From positions 183,606,494 to 183,670,493 of the forward strand of contig JARYHS010008074.1 of assembly GCA_031002005.1 (NCBI GenBank): a stretch of DNA of 64,000 nt. The letters are read 5' to 3'. The stretch is from Vandiemenella viatica. Its lineage: Eukaryota > Arthropoda > Insecta > Orthoptera > Morabidae. The notes under the pieces are model-generated. The model was given only the letters and a program-made list of their open reading frames with translations, was not told the DNA's origin and ran no database searches. Both the position numbers and the translations under genes were made by a program. Positions 10,985 to 21,226 of the stretch are shown here, piece by piece. Each line of letters starts with the position of its first letter. Positions within the stretch are counted from its first letter, which is position 1.

Positions 10985-11755
10985 TTGTTAGTAAAGAAGC
11001 AGTAACAGCAGAATGTGTCAGTCAGGAGAGCTATGCGACTTTGAATGTGGACAAGTCACTGGATGTCACTTGAGTCACAAATCCACGAGGGACACTTAAA
11101 ACTTTCTAAAGCTGCCTATGCTGACTATGTGATTGTGGAGTGGAAATGCGGAGGAATGGCCACAGCTAAATCAAGACCAGGCAGACCTCATTTAATGACA
11201 GTTAGGTTTTGGGTTTGGCAAATGCCTGGGGAACATTACCTGCCATCATGTTTAGTACCAACAGTGAAGTACGGATAAGGTAGTGTTACAGTAAATGGGT
11301 GTTTTTCATGGTTTGGATGTGGTTGCCTTATTGCACTTGAGAAAACTCTAAATGTTGTAAGAAATGAACACAATTTAAACCAGTGTTTACTGCATATAGC
11401 AGAGGACCGGTTTGTAGACGATGATTTTTTGTATCAGCATGACAATGCACCTAAATGTAAAGCTGCATCTGTGATGTAATGGCTTGTGGACAGTAAAATT
11501 CCTGACCAGAAACTGGTAGAACACATTTGGGATGAGTTAGAACAGCGACTTTGCTCTAGACTCCAGTATCCAACATCACTACCTTTCACAATTTACATTT
11601 TTGAGAAAGAATGGGGTGCCATTGCTCCATAGATATTCAGACATTTTAAAAGTTTCCCTAGCAAAGTTAAAGTTGTCATAAAGGCCAAATGTGGACCTAC
11701 TCCTTATTAATGTCCAGTAATAGAGAACATGATAAGAATAAAGTCTAAGTGCAGT
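10985..11755 (+). pseudogene. Decayed Tc1-like transposase
   Basis: The plus strand shows [29 protein letters not shown] and [11 protein letters not shown] (helix-turn-helix region and GRPR-like motif). It then jumps to [32 protein letters not shown] with the second catalytic aspartate, and KLVEHIWDELEQRL, where the catalytic glutamate of the Tc1 DD34E signature would sit. Between these blocks there are deletions, including most of the region around the first aspartate. In-frame stops make it non-functional. Terminal inverted repeats were not located. Confidence 0.75.
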
Positions 11756-12394
11756 TTCAAATAAGTTTGATTAAATAGTGTAGTCAGATGGGGATAAAGT
11801 AGGCAGATGAATAGAGTGCAACTAGACGAGTATGAGGCACACATTAGCAATAAGACTTAATTGAAACTGGTTAATGAATTAGGAATAGTAATGTGGAAGT
11901 GAAGATGACATAGACTTTTAACTATTCCAAATTATTTTATTCACACATTTTCACTGTCATCAACTTCTTGCAAAGTTTTTATGTACTTTTAAATTAATGT
12001 GATCGATGAGGGCTTAGCTTCTGTTCCTCACAAGTATTAACTTTGTTTAAAGCTTGTTAAGAATTCTGTTTTCTCACTAGTGCTCAACCTCACAAATCCT
12101 GACATCTATATCAAGTCAGCCCATCTATCTTTTTAAGTTCTGTAATATATATGTCTATTTCAAACTTTCCAAACCCCAATTTATATTAACATTTCTAATG
12201 ACTCCTTGCTCTTTGCTCCATAGCATTTTATACAAGATGAAAGCATCATCAGATTCAGTTTTATACAATCATTTGTTCAGGGTAATACTGAGTTTTAATT
12301 TTTGTCTCATTTCAAATACAAATGGCAAATGTTAAGTCAGAAGGAGTGTTGATACATTCATGTCCATAAGTGAAGGGACCTTTGAGATCTACGA
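11756..12394. other. No recognised gene
   Basis: AT-rich spacer between two transposon remnants, with no supported frame or repeat. Confidence 0.3.
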
Positions 12395-13625
12395 GAAATT
12401 ATTGCATAATGTCAGCTCAGTACAAGCCTGCTTAGCATGCCAGAAACTGTCCATGTGGGCACAGGTCTGGATGCCACAGTTCTGATGGCATGTTCTGTGC
12501 ATTTGGCACACAGTAAAACAGGAAGGTACAGAGATCATTATGTGTGGTTGTACCAGTGGCAGATTAGAAGCCAGCCACAGGCATCACCAGGTGGACCTGG
12601 AGTTGCATGTCACCTTTAGCATCATTTGGTGGCTGTGAAGAAGATTCCAGAAGGGAGGAAACATTCAACAGCAGTACAGGCCAGGTCAATCAAGAGCTAG
12701 GATCATTATCTTGCCTTAATTGCCTGAAGATGTCCATGCAACACAGCACCTATACTGGCTAGGGACCTCACAGCAGCCTCTGGGACATGCATCCTTCATT
12801 AGGCGTATATTATCAGCTTCAGGAGGTGGCTCTGTATGCTTAATGAACTGCAAAATGCATTTCCCTCACACACAGGCACCGCATTTCTTGTTGTATCTGG
12901 TGCCTTGTTCACCATGATTGGACCTTGTTCATGAGTCATGGTTTAACCTAGAGAGCAACTCTTGCCACTATGGTGCACACCTGGATCACATTACAACCGT
13001 GCCAATATTGTGGAAAAGGACCAATATTGCAACTCGTGTTCTCGGCATTATGTCAGGAGCATGTAACCCACTGCATGTGTTTCCTAGGTGTATTGTATTG
13101 GTAGATATGATGTCTTGCAACAATATGTGTGGCTTTTTAATAATAAATATTAACCAGGGATCCATCCAATAGATGCTTATACCTGTCCATACAGGGTTAG
13201 CCACGTGGACAAATACCTGAAACATGAGGACAACACATATCTAGAGTGGCCAGCTCGCTCCCTGGACCCATTGAACTTGCATGGGACACCATAGGCTAAA
13301 GGATTGCAGCCCTGACATTATGACCACAGATTGCTGCTCATCTCCAACAGGCACTTGTCCAGAAGGATCTGTTACTGCAATCCATGGTTCATGGCCTTAA
13401 CCACAGTATGGGGGCCGTTCTGCAACTTGTACTACCATACATAATTATCACACCCCATATTGAAGTTTTTCATGTCAACACACACAATGAGTGCCGCCAG
13501 CTGTTTTACCTCTAAACCTTGTATCAGTAGCACTGGGTCATGAGTCAAGTTGTTGCCATGGCCCCCTTCAGTGTCATGTTATTCCATGGATTTCAAAGAT
13601 TCATTAACTTATGGACACAAGTGTA
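12395..13625 (+). pseudogene. Heavily decayed Tc1-type transposon
   Basis: Scattered blocks keep the order of a Tc1-like transposase in the plus direction. There is a WFNLESNSCHYGAH segment near 12930 (equivalent to the DESRF block), IMSGACNPLHVFPR near 13050 and EHEDNTYLEWPARSLDP-like coding near 13225-13270. The last corresponds to the WPARSPDLNP block before the catalytic glutamate. No long frame survives and the ends are not clear. It could instead be a related mariner-family element. Confidence 0.5.
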
Positions 13626-13639
13626 ATTAGCTGAGTGAG

Positions 13640-15685
13640 ACCAGGTGTGGGAAGGAAGAGTGGGAGGAATTCAAGAACACTCTTGTTCAAGAGGCAAAGG
13701 AAGTATGTGGTATGACAGGTAATAAGGTTTGGGGTAAAGAAACTGCTTGGTGGAATAATGAAGTCAAGACAACTATTCAACTGAGGAATAAGGAAAGAGA
13801 TTTTTATACTTTGAAAAGCAGAGGTTGATACCCAGAGAGATGAGGAAAAGATTAGATCACTGGCTCAGGTATATAGAGAACACAAACTTATGGTCAAACG
13901 AATAATTGAGAATGAGAAAAACAAGAAGTGGGAGGAATTTTCCCTGAAACTTGAAGAAGATGCTAAAGGAAATAAAAAAGCTCTTAAACTAAACAGTTGA
14001 AAATAGGAGAGGACAGCAAGAATTAGTGAAAGCACTAGAGGATAAAAAGAGTGTAGTGATAAGGTGTATAGGAAAGATATGGGAAGAAATGGGACATTAT
14101 TTTGATAAGCTGTTAAAATGGTGATGCAGTGAATACATATTCCAGTGATTTAAAAGAGCTTACTGAGTCAGAAGCCGTGCAACATGGCCTGAAGTGGAAG
14201 CTGTCTTGAAATCCATGAAGAAAGGTAAATCAAGTGGTTACGAGGTTAACTCAGACATGATAAAAGCAGTGGGGATGAATGGGATCAAGTGGTTGTACAG
14301 GGTGTTAAATGCCATTTGGAAGGACAATAAGATCCCAGAGGATTGGTCTAAGGAAGTAATGATACCCATATTTAAAAAGGGCAACAGAAAAAAATGTGGT
14401 AATTATCGTGGAATCACACTTCTTTCCCATGGATTGAAGATCTTGGAAAAAGTGATTGAGGAATGGTTACAAAGACAGCTGGCAATCTTATTACATGATG
14501 AGCAACATGGTTTCAGCCCAGGAAGAAGTACTACAGACTTGATCTTTGCAGCAAGAATGCTCATTGAAAAACATCTATAAAGGGGTAAGGAAATCATCAT
14601 GGTCTTCCTTGATGTTGAAAAGGCCTATGATAGCATAACAAGAGCAAAAATTTGGGATGGCCTAGAACGAAGAAAGGTACCAGGATCCTTAATCAGCAAG
14701 ATCAAAATGCTGCATGAAAACACAAAAGCCTGTGTCCAAACAGGTAATGGAGAGAGCAAGTGGTTTGAGACAAGAAGAGGAGCACAACAGGGCAGTGCTC
14801 TGTCACCCCTACTCTTCATTGTTGTGATGGATGACTTCTTGAAAAATTTCAAAGAAGTGTATGGGAAATAAACAAAAGCCCTAGTCTTTGCTGATGATGT
14901 AATGATTTGGGGTGAAAGTGCAGAAGAGGTGCAAGAGAAGCTGAAGGCTTGGAACAAGTTGTTTGAGGAGTATGGATGGAAAATCAGCTAGAGTAAGATG
15001 GTGGTCATGGCAACAGGGACTTCCAGTGAGAAGATTTACCTAAACAACCAACAACTACAAAATGTTGACCAGTTCAAATATCTTGGCAGTATTCTAAGTA
15101 AAGATAACACCAGTAAATGTGAAATTACAAACAGATATTATAATCCAGCAGTCTTCTATAACCAGGTGAGAACTCTATTGTGGGACAACAAAGTTCCCAG
15201 AAAGTGAAAATATACACTACTCAAAACATATTACATCCCCATACTGCCTTATGCACTGGAAACATGTACCCTGTCCAGAAGAGACAATAGTAGACTTAAG
15301 GCCTCTGAAATGAAGTTTTTGCGTACCATGCTTCAGAGAACACTGAAGTACAAAGTGAGAAATGAAATCAATCATGCAGAGGCTGGTTCAAACATTAGTG
15401 TGGCAAAATCCTTACAGCATTCTTGCCTAAGGTGGTATGGACATGTCCAAAGGATGGAGGAAGAAAGAAGAGCAAAGGCCTACTTTAATATGAACATCCA
15501 AGCTAAAAGATGTGTGAGAAGGCCCAAAAAGAAATGGATAGACCAAATGAAGAAGGATATAGAAGACTTAGGACCTGATTGGAAGACTGTTCATGAAAAC
15601 AACTATTCATGGACAGGAAGAAGTGGAGAGTGCTCGTGACCAGCACCCGGGATACTGGAGCTGGAGAATGATGATGATGATATTC
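13640..15685 (+). pseudogene. 5'-truncated LINE with nearly complete RT
   Basis: The copy starts in the linker between endonuclease and RT (WEEFKNTLVQEAKEV, KETAWWNNEVK). RT motifs follow: KKGKSSGYEVNSDMI, IPIFKKGNRKKCGNYRGI, EQHGFSPGRSTTDLI, MVFLDVEKAYDSI with the first catalytic aspartate, RRGAQQGSALSPLLFIV, and LVFADDVMIWG with the catalytic pair at about 14885-14910. The C-terminal part has KYLGSILSKD, RWYGHVQRMEEERRAK and RRPKKKWIDQMKKDIE. It ends at CTGGAGAATGATGATGATGA, a short-repeat tail typical of such LINEs. Isolated stops at 14578, 14869, 14990 and 15205 break an otherwise continuous frame, so it is moderately old. The clade is not assigned. Confidence 0.87.
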
Positions 15686-15734
15686 AAATCTTAATCCTTG
15701 TATTTCTTTTTCTTTCTAGTTTTCAGTTCATTGA

Positions 15735-15930
15735 CATGGAGTTTTTTAAAGCCAAGAGAAGATGAGGGCAAGAAATGGGACAGAATTTAGCCATGGCCTT
15801 TTGAATTAACTATCTTGACATTCACCTGGAAATCATGGAAAACCAAATTCTGGATGGCTTGAGATTCGAACCTGTATCCTCTCATATGTGAAGCCCAAGT
15901 GCTCTCACTCACCCGCCAGGCTTAGCCCAA
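15735..15930 (-). mobile_element. Old copy of the tRNA-derived SINE
   Basis: Reverse-complement similarity to the SINE at 38958-39208 covers the whole length. Examples are GGCAAGAAATGGGA, AGCCATGGCCTTTT, ACCTGGAAATCATGGAAAACC and GAGATTCGAACCTG. The last contains a recognisable B box on the minus strand. The A-box side near 15900-15930 is strongly diverged. No clear target duplication was found. Confidence 0.75.
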
Positions 15931-16489
15931 TACATTGTAATGGAGTAATGAATGAAAACCCATTGGCGAAATATAAAAAGAAGATTTATCGGAGAATATC
16001 AGGACACATAGAAAAGTCTAACAAAGAACAAAACATAATGAAAAAGATTAAATAATAGAATCATCGTTTCCACAAGTGTAAAAAGAGGTATCGGTACGAG
16101 TGTGGTATAGAAAAGAGTGTAAATATGGGATATATTCAGTAAGAAAAGTGAGACATTAGTTTGAGACAAAGGAAGCAATATCATCATATCAACCATGATT
16201 TCGGTTAATTGAACACCAAAAGAAGTAAAGTTTTGCAAATCAGAAGTTAAAATTATATGCGAATAACAGGATAAGACTGTATACAAAGATTTTTAAAATA
16301 CGGAATATGTAAAGAAAATTTTTCTTATATGTATCTTAAGAACATAGAAGGGAGAATAATAGTGATAAAAGAATCATAGACGTCACAGGAGAAATGAATA
16401 TAATAATTTCTTGAATAAATAATATTCAGAGGGAGAAAAATGACATTTGAGAAGTTATTAAAAGACATTAAGGAAGATACACTAAAATA
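15931..16489. other. No recognised gene
   Basis: AT-rich sequence up to the TA where the mariner inserted. No frame with a recognisable motif. Confidence 0.3.
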
Positions 16490-17808
16490 CGAGGGTAATT
16501 CAAAAAGTAACCTCCATTTGGCTATAAATAAAAAACTTGGATGGTAAGAAACATTTTATTATATACATCATATAACTACAGCTTTTTACTATTTTTCAAC
16601 ATAGCCACCATTTAAATTTAAGCATTTGTCATAGCATTTCACTAATTTACAAATTCCTTCTTCATAAAATTTAGCTGCCAGGGCTTGTAGCCAATTTTTC
16701 ACGGCATTTTGAACTTTGTTGTCATCATCGAAGGGCTGTGACGCAAGCCACTTCTTCATGTGAGTGAAGAGATGAAAATCACTAGGTACAAAGTCAGGGC
16801 TTTAAGGGAGATAATCGAAAATGCCCCATTTGAATTGCTTAAGAAGCTCTTGAGTCTTACGGGCACTGTGAGGATGAGCGCTGTCATGCAAAAACACAAC
16901 ACCGAATGGCAGCTTACCGCGACGTTTGTTTTGAATAGCTCACTTGAGTTTCATCAAAGTTTCACAGTAGACATCTGAAGTTATTGTGGTGCCACGTTCC
17001 ATAAATTCAATGAGCAAAACTCCCTCGGCATCCCCAAAAAACTGTAGTCATAACCTTCCTCATTGAAAATGTTTGGCGGGCTTTTTTTGGCTTGCATGAA
17101 GAATTGTTATGGCCCTATGCCATTGACTGTTGTTTAATTTCTTCATTTACGTACACCACCCATGCTTCGTCACCAGTCACAATCCTCTTCAAAAAAATCT
17201 TCTCCTTCCGTGTTGTAGCGTGAAAGGAAGTTTAAGGCAGAGCCCATTTGTTTGGTTTTGTGGACCTCTGTAAGCAATTTTGGTACCCACCTAGCACAGA
17301 ACTTCCAGTAGCCTAACTTATCAGTCACAACCTTGTACAAAACCATACGAGAAATTTGCGTGAATTGTTCAGAAAGTTCAGAGATTGTGAATTTTCGATT
17401 TTCACGGACTTTTTTGTCAACTTTCTTGACAAGATCATTACTCACAACAGGGCGTCTACCATTCCTCTCTTCATCATGAATGTTTGTTCTACCACTTTTA
17501 AAAAATCGGACCCATTGCCACACAACACCATCAGTCATAATGTTCGGACTGTATACAATACACAATTGATGATGAATGTCTGCTGCTGAAACGTTTTGCA
17601 CCAAAAGAAATCTTATTACAGCATGCATTTCATGGGATTTTCTATTGCAGTGCTCATATTTTAAGGTTATAACAAGACAATGAGCAAAAGAATTAGGTTC
17701 GTACTGTCACGGCTGGATGCGGGGAACACACAATGTCAAAATGGCAGCACTCCGCGCACGACTAATATTGTCACGCTAGAACGGAGGTTACTTTCTGAAT
17801 TACCCTCG
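16490..17808 (-). mobile_element. Mariner element with intact ends
   Basis: The element is 1319 bp. It begins CGAGGGTAATTCAAAAAGTA and ends with the near-perfect inverted copy TACTTTCTGAATTACCCTCG. Both ends are flanked by TA (16488-16489 and 17809-17810), the standard mariner target duplication. The transposase lies on the minus strand. Length and ends fit a full-size mariner, so damage is limited to point changes and frameshifts in the gene. Confidence 0.93.
16740..17628 (-). pseudogene. Mariner transposase, frameshifted
   Basis: The N-terminal frame (17628 down to 17170) holds the DNA-binding region: VIRFLLVQNVSAADIHHQL, VWQWVRFFKSGRTNIHDEER, and NGRRPVVSNDLVKKV, followed by a second helix-turn-helix. 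Near 17180 the frame shifts. Beyond it the catalytic blocks are still readable: TGDEAWVVYVNEE (first aspartate), FLHDSAHPHSARK (second aspartate, near 16885), and SPDFVPSDFHLF (third aspartate, near 16780). The order and the PSD motif fit the mariner DD34D type. Several stops lie between these blocks. The enzyme is not functional; the element could only move in trans. Confidence 0.88.
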
Positions 17809-17810
17809 TA

Positions 17811-18735
17811 GAATTATAGAGAACAAGGTAATTTAATTCTAGGATTTATTACAAAATATTTATATAAAAACAAATAGGGATATTTTCTGTTAGTATGGGA
17901 GAGTATTAAAGAAGTATCAGGTGTTTCCAAAGATAAAAAATGAAGCACATCATTAAAATGAATTGGTGCTTAAAGTAAAAATAAAGGTCATTAATATATA
18001 CCAGATCTGGGGCCCTCTCGAGAGATGTGGCCAGAAGCAGTGGAGTAATGTCATATATGACTCCGTTGAAAGCTGTAATATGAAGCATGACATTGGAATC
18101 TACTGTATATTAATTGGGCTGCTCTGACTGATTTGGTTATGTTCGTTGAGCTTTAGTTGTGTTTGTAATGTAGGGAATATTTTATGTCAAGATTAGGAAA
18201 GATAATTCATTGAAAGTGGTGCGTTTGAGATATTCAATCAGTTATAATTTTTCCTGTAGTTATTTCTATAGGGATTTCAGTCAATAGTACTATTTTGTAG
18301 TGGTGGTAGAGGCTGCTTTGGTGATACAAGTGAAATATAAATGGTGATTTTTCGGGTATGACTATTCACAGACTGTATACAGTGGTAACTCAAATGAATT
18401 ATAAGGTGTAGTTAACGATTAATTTATCATCACACCTTGCAATCTGGAGTGTACTGAAATGAATTCCCACAAAAGTGCTATTGGAACAATATAACAAGTT
18501 GGGTTTCACACATTTTCATTTTGGTACATCTTATTAATTTTTATGGTTCATAGTGTTACCCACAAAAAAATAGGCATCAGTAAACTGTTCCATTGTCTTA
18601 ATGGCTTGTGTAGCCAAGACTAAATAACTTCTTGACCCTACATAATAGATTGTAATGTATGATAATTGTCAGATATTGCACTGATATTATATGTCATAAA
18701 TAAAAAATAGTAATGAACATATAATTTATTTTATT
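17811..18735. other. No recognised gene
   Basis: AT-rich unique-looking sequence. I see no repeat shared with the rest of the window. If the exon at 18752 is real, this would be intronic. Confidence 0.3.
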
Positions 18736-18751
18736 ATGTTGTTTCTGGCAG

Positions 18752-18859
18752 GAGAGTCTAAAAGACATGGACATAGTAGAAGAATTCACGGCTGGCGATT
18801 CATCTTCACTCATATCAGAAGACGAGACAAGAAGTAATATAAAACATACTTTCAAATAA
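18752..18859 (+). CDS. Candidate terminal exon of an unidentified host gene
   Basis: A pyrimidine-rich tract followed by TTGTTTCTGGCAG (ending 18751) makes a good 3' splice site. A phase-0 frame of 35 codons follows and ends in TAA at 18857-18859. It reads ESLKDM, then DIVEEFTAGDSSSLISEDE, then TRSNIKHTFK: an acidic, serine-rich composition unlike the surrounding AT-rich DNA. An AATAAA overlaps the stop. No transposon motif is present. I do not recognise the protein. A 35-codon frame after an acceptor-like site can arise by chance, so confidence is modest. Confidence 0.35.
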   Translation, partial: ESLKDMDIVEEFTAGDSSSLISEDETRSNIKHTFK

Positions 18860-18869
18860 AGGGCAACAA

Positions 18870-19984
18870 ATTGACAGCTTTATAATTATTTCGACATAAT
18901 ATATGTTGAATATGTTACAAAACCAAATCTACTGACTGTATTTTATAATTTTTACTTAATTTATTTATATTTTGTCAGATTTTTTCATTCACTTGGAAAC
19001 ATATTATTGATTGCTGCTATCAGTTCATATGTTTTGTATGTCTATTATATTCATCTAATGTAGACCCAAGTAAGCTAAGACATATCAAGAATCTGAATGT
19101 GAAATGGCTGTAGTTTCTAGCTCTCATCTCAGTAAAATGGGGCAGATTACTGCCACCACTTTCACAAACTGTCTTCTGTATTTCATCCAAAAAAAAATAA
19201 TGTTTTTAGTAACCTCACTGACTTACAAAACAATGCTATAAGGCAATCTGAACAGGAACCAGGGCAGAGAATCTAAACCCAAAACTTACTAAAGTTGAAG
19301 AATTGGAATGATTAAAAAAATAGTAATATGGACACAACAAATCATTCCTTGAGTATCCCTTAGTTATCAGGTAACAAAGTGTTTGAGAGACACTGTAACC
19401 TAATGAGATCACTGTTCTGCAGTGGCAGATAATGGGTCTATTTTCTCTACCCTTTTTCCAAGTCATACCATATATTTTCATTATAAATGAAAAATACTTT
19501 TAATTCGAGTTTCAGGAATGTACATTTTTGTAACATGAGCATGTCTTAGCACTAAATTCCATAAAAACTATATATTAACTCTAAAAGATCACACTGCCTC
19601 CTTTAAGATTATAGCTATAACTTAGTGAACAGTATGATTTGTAACAGCAGATTAAAAATAAAATGTGACTTTTTCAAATTATAACTGAAAAATTCAGTCT
19701 GTTGATTGCTATATAATTTTGGAGTAGGGAAAAAACTATTTTTGGTTTATAAATGATTTTTAAACATTTACAGCGAAAATGACATGATAACTGGCCAGTT
19801 TGGCAAAGATGGAAGGCGTACGAAAGGCTGGCTCACGTAAGGAGCAAAATACTGGACTTTTAAAATTAAACACCATAAAGAAATCTTTATGAAGGAGATA
19901 ATGTAGTGATCAGATAACATATCCGTTAGATAGGAAACAAAATTTGATGAATATTGAAACTTGTTTCAGCTTGCTAGGAGTAAC
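18870..19984. other. No recognised gene
   Basis: AT-rich sequence without coding motifs. The short minus frame at 19236-19481 shows nothing recognisable. Confidence 0.3.
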
Positions 19985-20838
19985 ACTTCTGGAAATATTT
20001 AATATTGAAGCTTGGTTACAACTGCACCATACCACGAAAAGGATAGGTTTCACTATTAAATACTATCCAGATCGGACTTACACTAAAAGTTGAGGATTTT
20101 TGTAGATTCATTTGATATTAGAATAAGTTTGCAGGCTTACAAATTGTAGGAATAACACTTAAAAAAAACTCACAATACAAAATAACATTTTCACCAGCTT
20201 TATAATGTAAAAATTTCAGGGCAATCTGAATGAAAATAGGGTTTCACTTTATCAGTTCAAAGGTCAAATTACATCACGATCCCCAGATCCTATAAAAAAG
20301 GGGTGCAGACTACAAGGAAGTAAGCATTATTTGGGTGGATATGGTAGTGTGAGGACATGCATGTTGTACGCCAAGCGATGGAGGAAAACTTTTAGTATTT
20401 GTGCAACAATGGTGTTGGTCAACACTTCCTTCCTGATGGACTTATAATTTTCACTACTATCTGGAGGTTAAGAGGAAGTTGCTTACCGAGTGAGAATGAC
20501 TAACTTGTAATCATTTAAATTTTGGATCGAAGTCTGGTGCCTTTTCTCAAACTCTCTGGTACTGATTAATGTAAAGGAACATTTCATACAATATATCAGT
20601 TTTAAAATCTTCAAGAAGTTTACAGTGTATTTATTTGTCAACATACCTTGAACTGTTGGGGTGAGACAATAGTTTGGTGGCCGTGAAGAATCTGTAAGGT
20701 CCCAGGCATGGTTATAGATCAGTGAGTGTGCTGGAAAGCATAACCCCCATCAAGCACTTAACCTGACAAGGCTCTGGGAAAATATAATGGGCAACCATGG
20801 TATTAACAGCTGCAATACCAACGGATTGCTCCTTCTTG
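19985..20838 (+). repeat. Dispersed repeat R3, copy A (TATA-bearing)
   Basis: This block is homologous to 44226-44990. Shared segments in order include AAAATTTCAG...ATCTGAATGAAAATA, a TATA-like CTATAAAAAAGGGG (20291), GGTAGTGTG, GGTTAAGAGGAAGTTGCTTAC (about 20466), TGTAATCATTTA and GATCGAAGTCTGGTGCC. The common core looks like a promoter with a downstream leader. I infer the 5' region of an unidentified element. No coding sequence follows, because the RTE-type LINE tail begins at 20841. Confidence 0.6.
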
Positions 20839-20840
20839 GT

Positions 20841-20866
20841 TTATTATTATTATTATTATTATTATT
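20841..20866 (+). repeat. ATT microsatellite at the RTE 3' end
   Basis: A pure TTA/ATT run. On the minus strand it directly follows the RTE-type LINE 3' UTR as an AAT tail, as expected for LINEs that end in short repeats. Confidence 0.9.
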
Positions 20867-20917
20867 GCAGCTATATCGGTCGTTTTTTCAGGATGTAGCC
20901 TCTTTAAGCCTGATGAG

Positions 20918-21226
20918 CTATATATCAGAATTTAATTCTACATAGTTTTGGTGTAGTTCTTTCCAGGCCGATCGATCCTGAGCCACCCTCTTCCAGTTCA
21001 CGCCTGTAACTTGACGTATATCCTTATCCCAGCGATCTGGGGGTCTTCCTCTTGCTCTTTTCAGGTTTCTCGGTATCCAATCCAGCACTATCGTAGTCCA
21101 TCTTTCATCTCTTTTGCGAGCAACAAGACCGGCCCATTGCCATTTTTGGGTCATGACTCTTTTTAAGATGTCTGCTACTTTAGTTATTGAACGGATGTGC
21201 ACGGCCCTTTTCCTGTCTCTTCTTGT
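20918..21226 (-). pseudogene. RTE-type LINE ORF2, C-terminal part
   Basis: The minus frame reads KRAVHIRSITKVADILKR, KWQWAGLVARKRDERWTTIV, GRPPDRWDKDIRQVTG and DRSAWKELHQNYVELN, then stops. This is the conserved C-terminal region after the RT of RTE-like LINEs, where KWQWAGHVAR and RGRPPxRW are typical. It continues the reading that breaks off at about 26854. The minus-strand 3' UTR of about 50 bp leads to the AAT tail. Confidence 0.85.
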
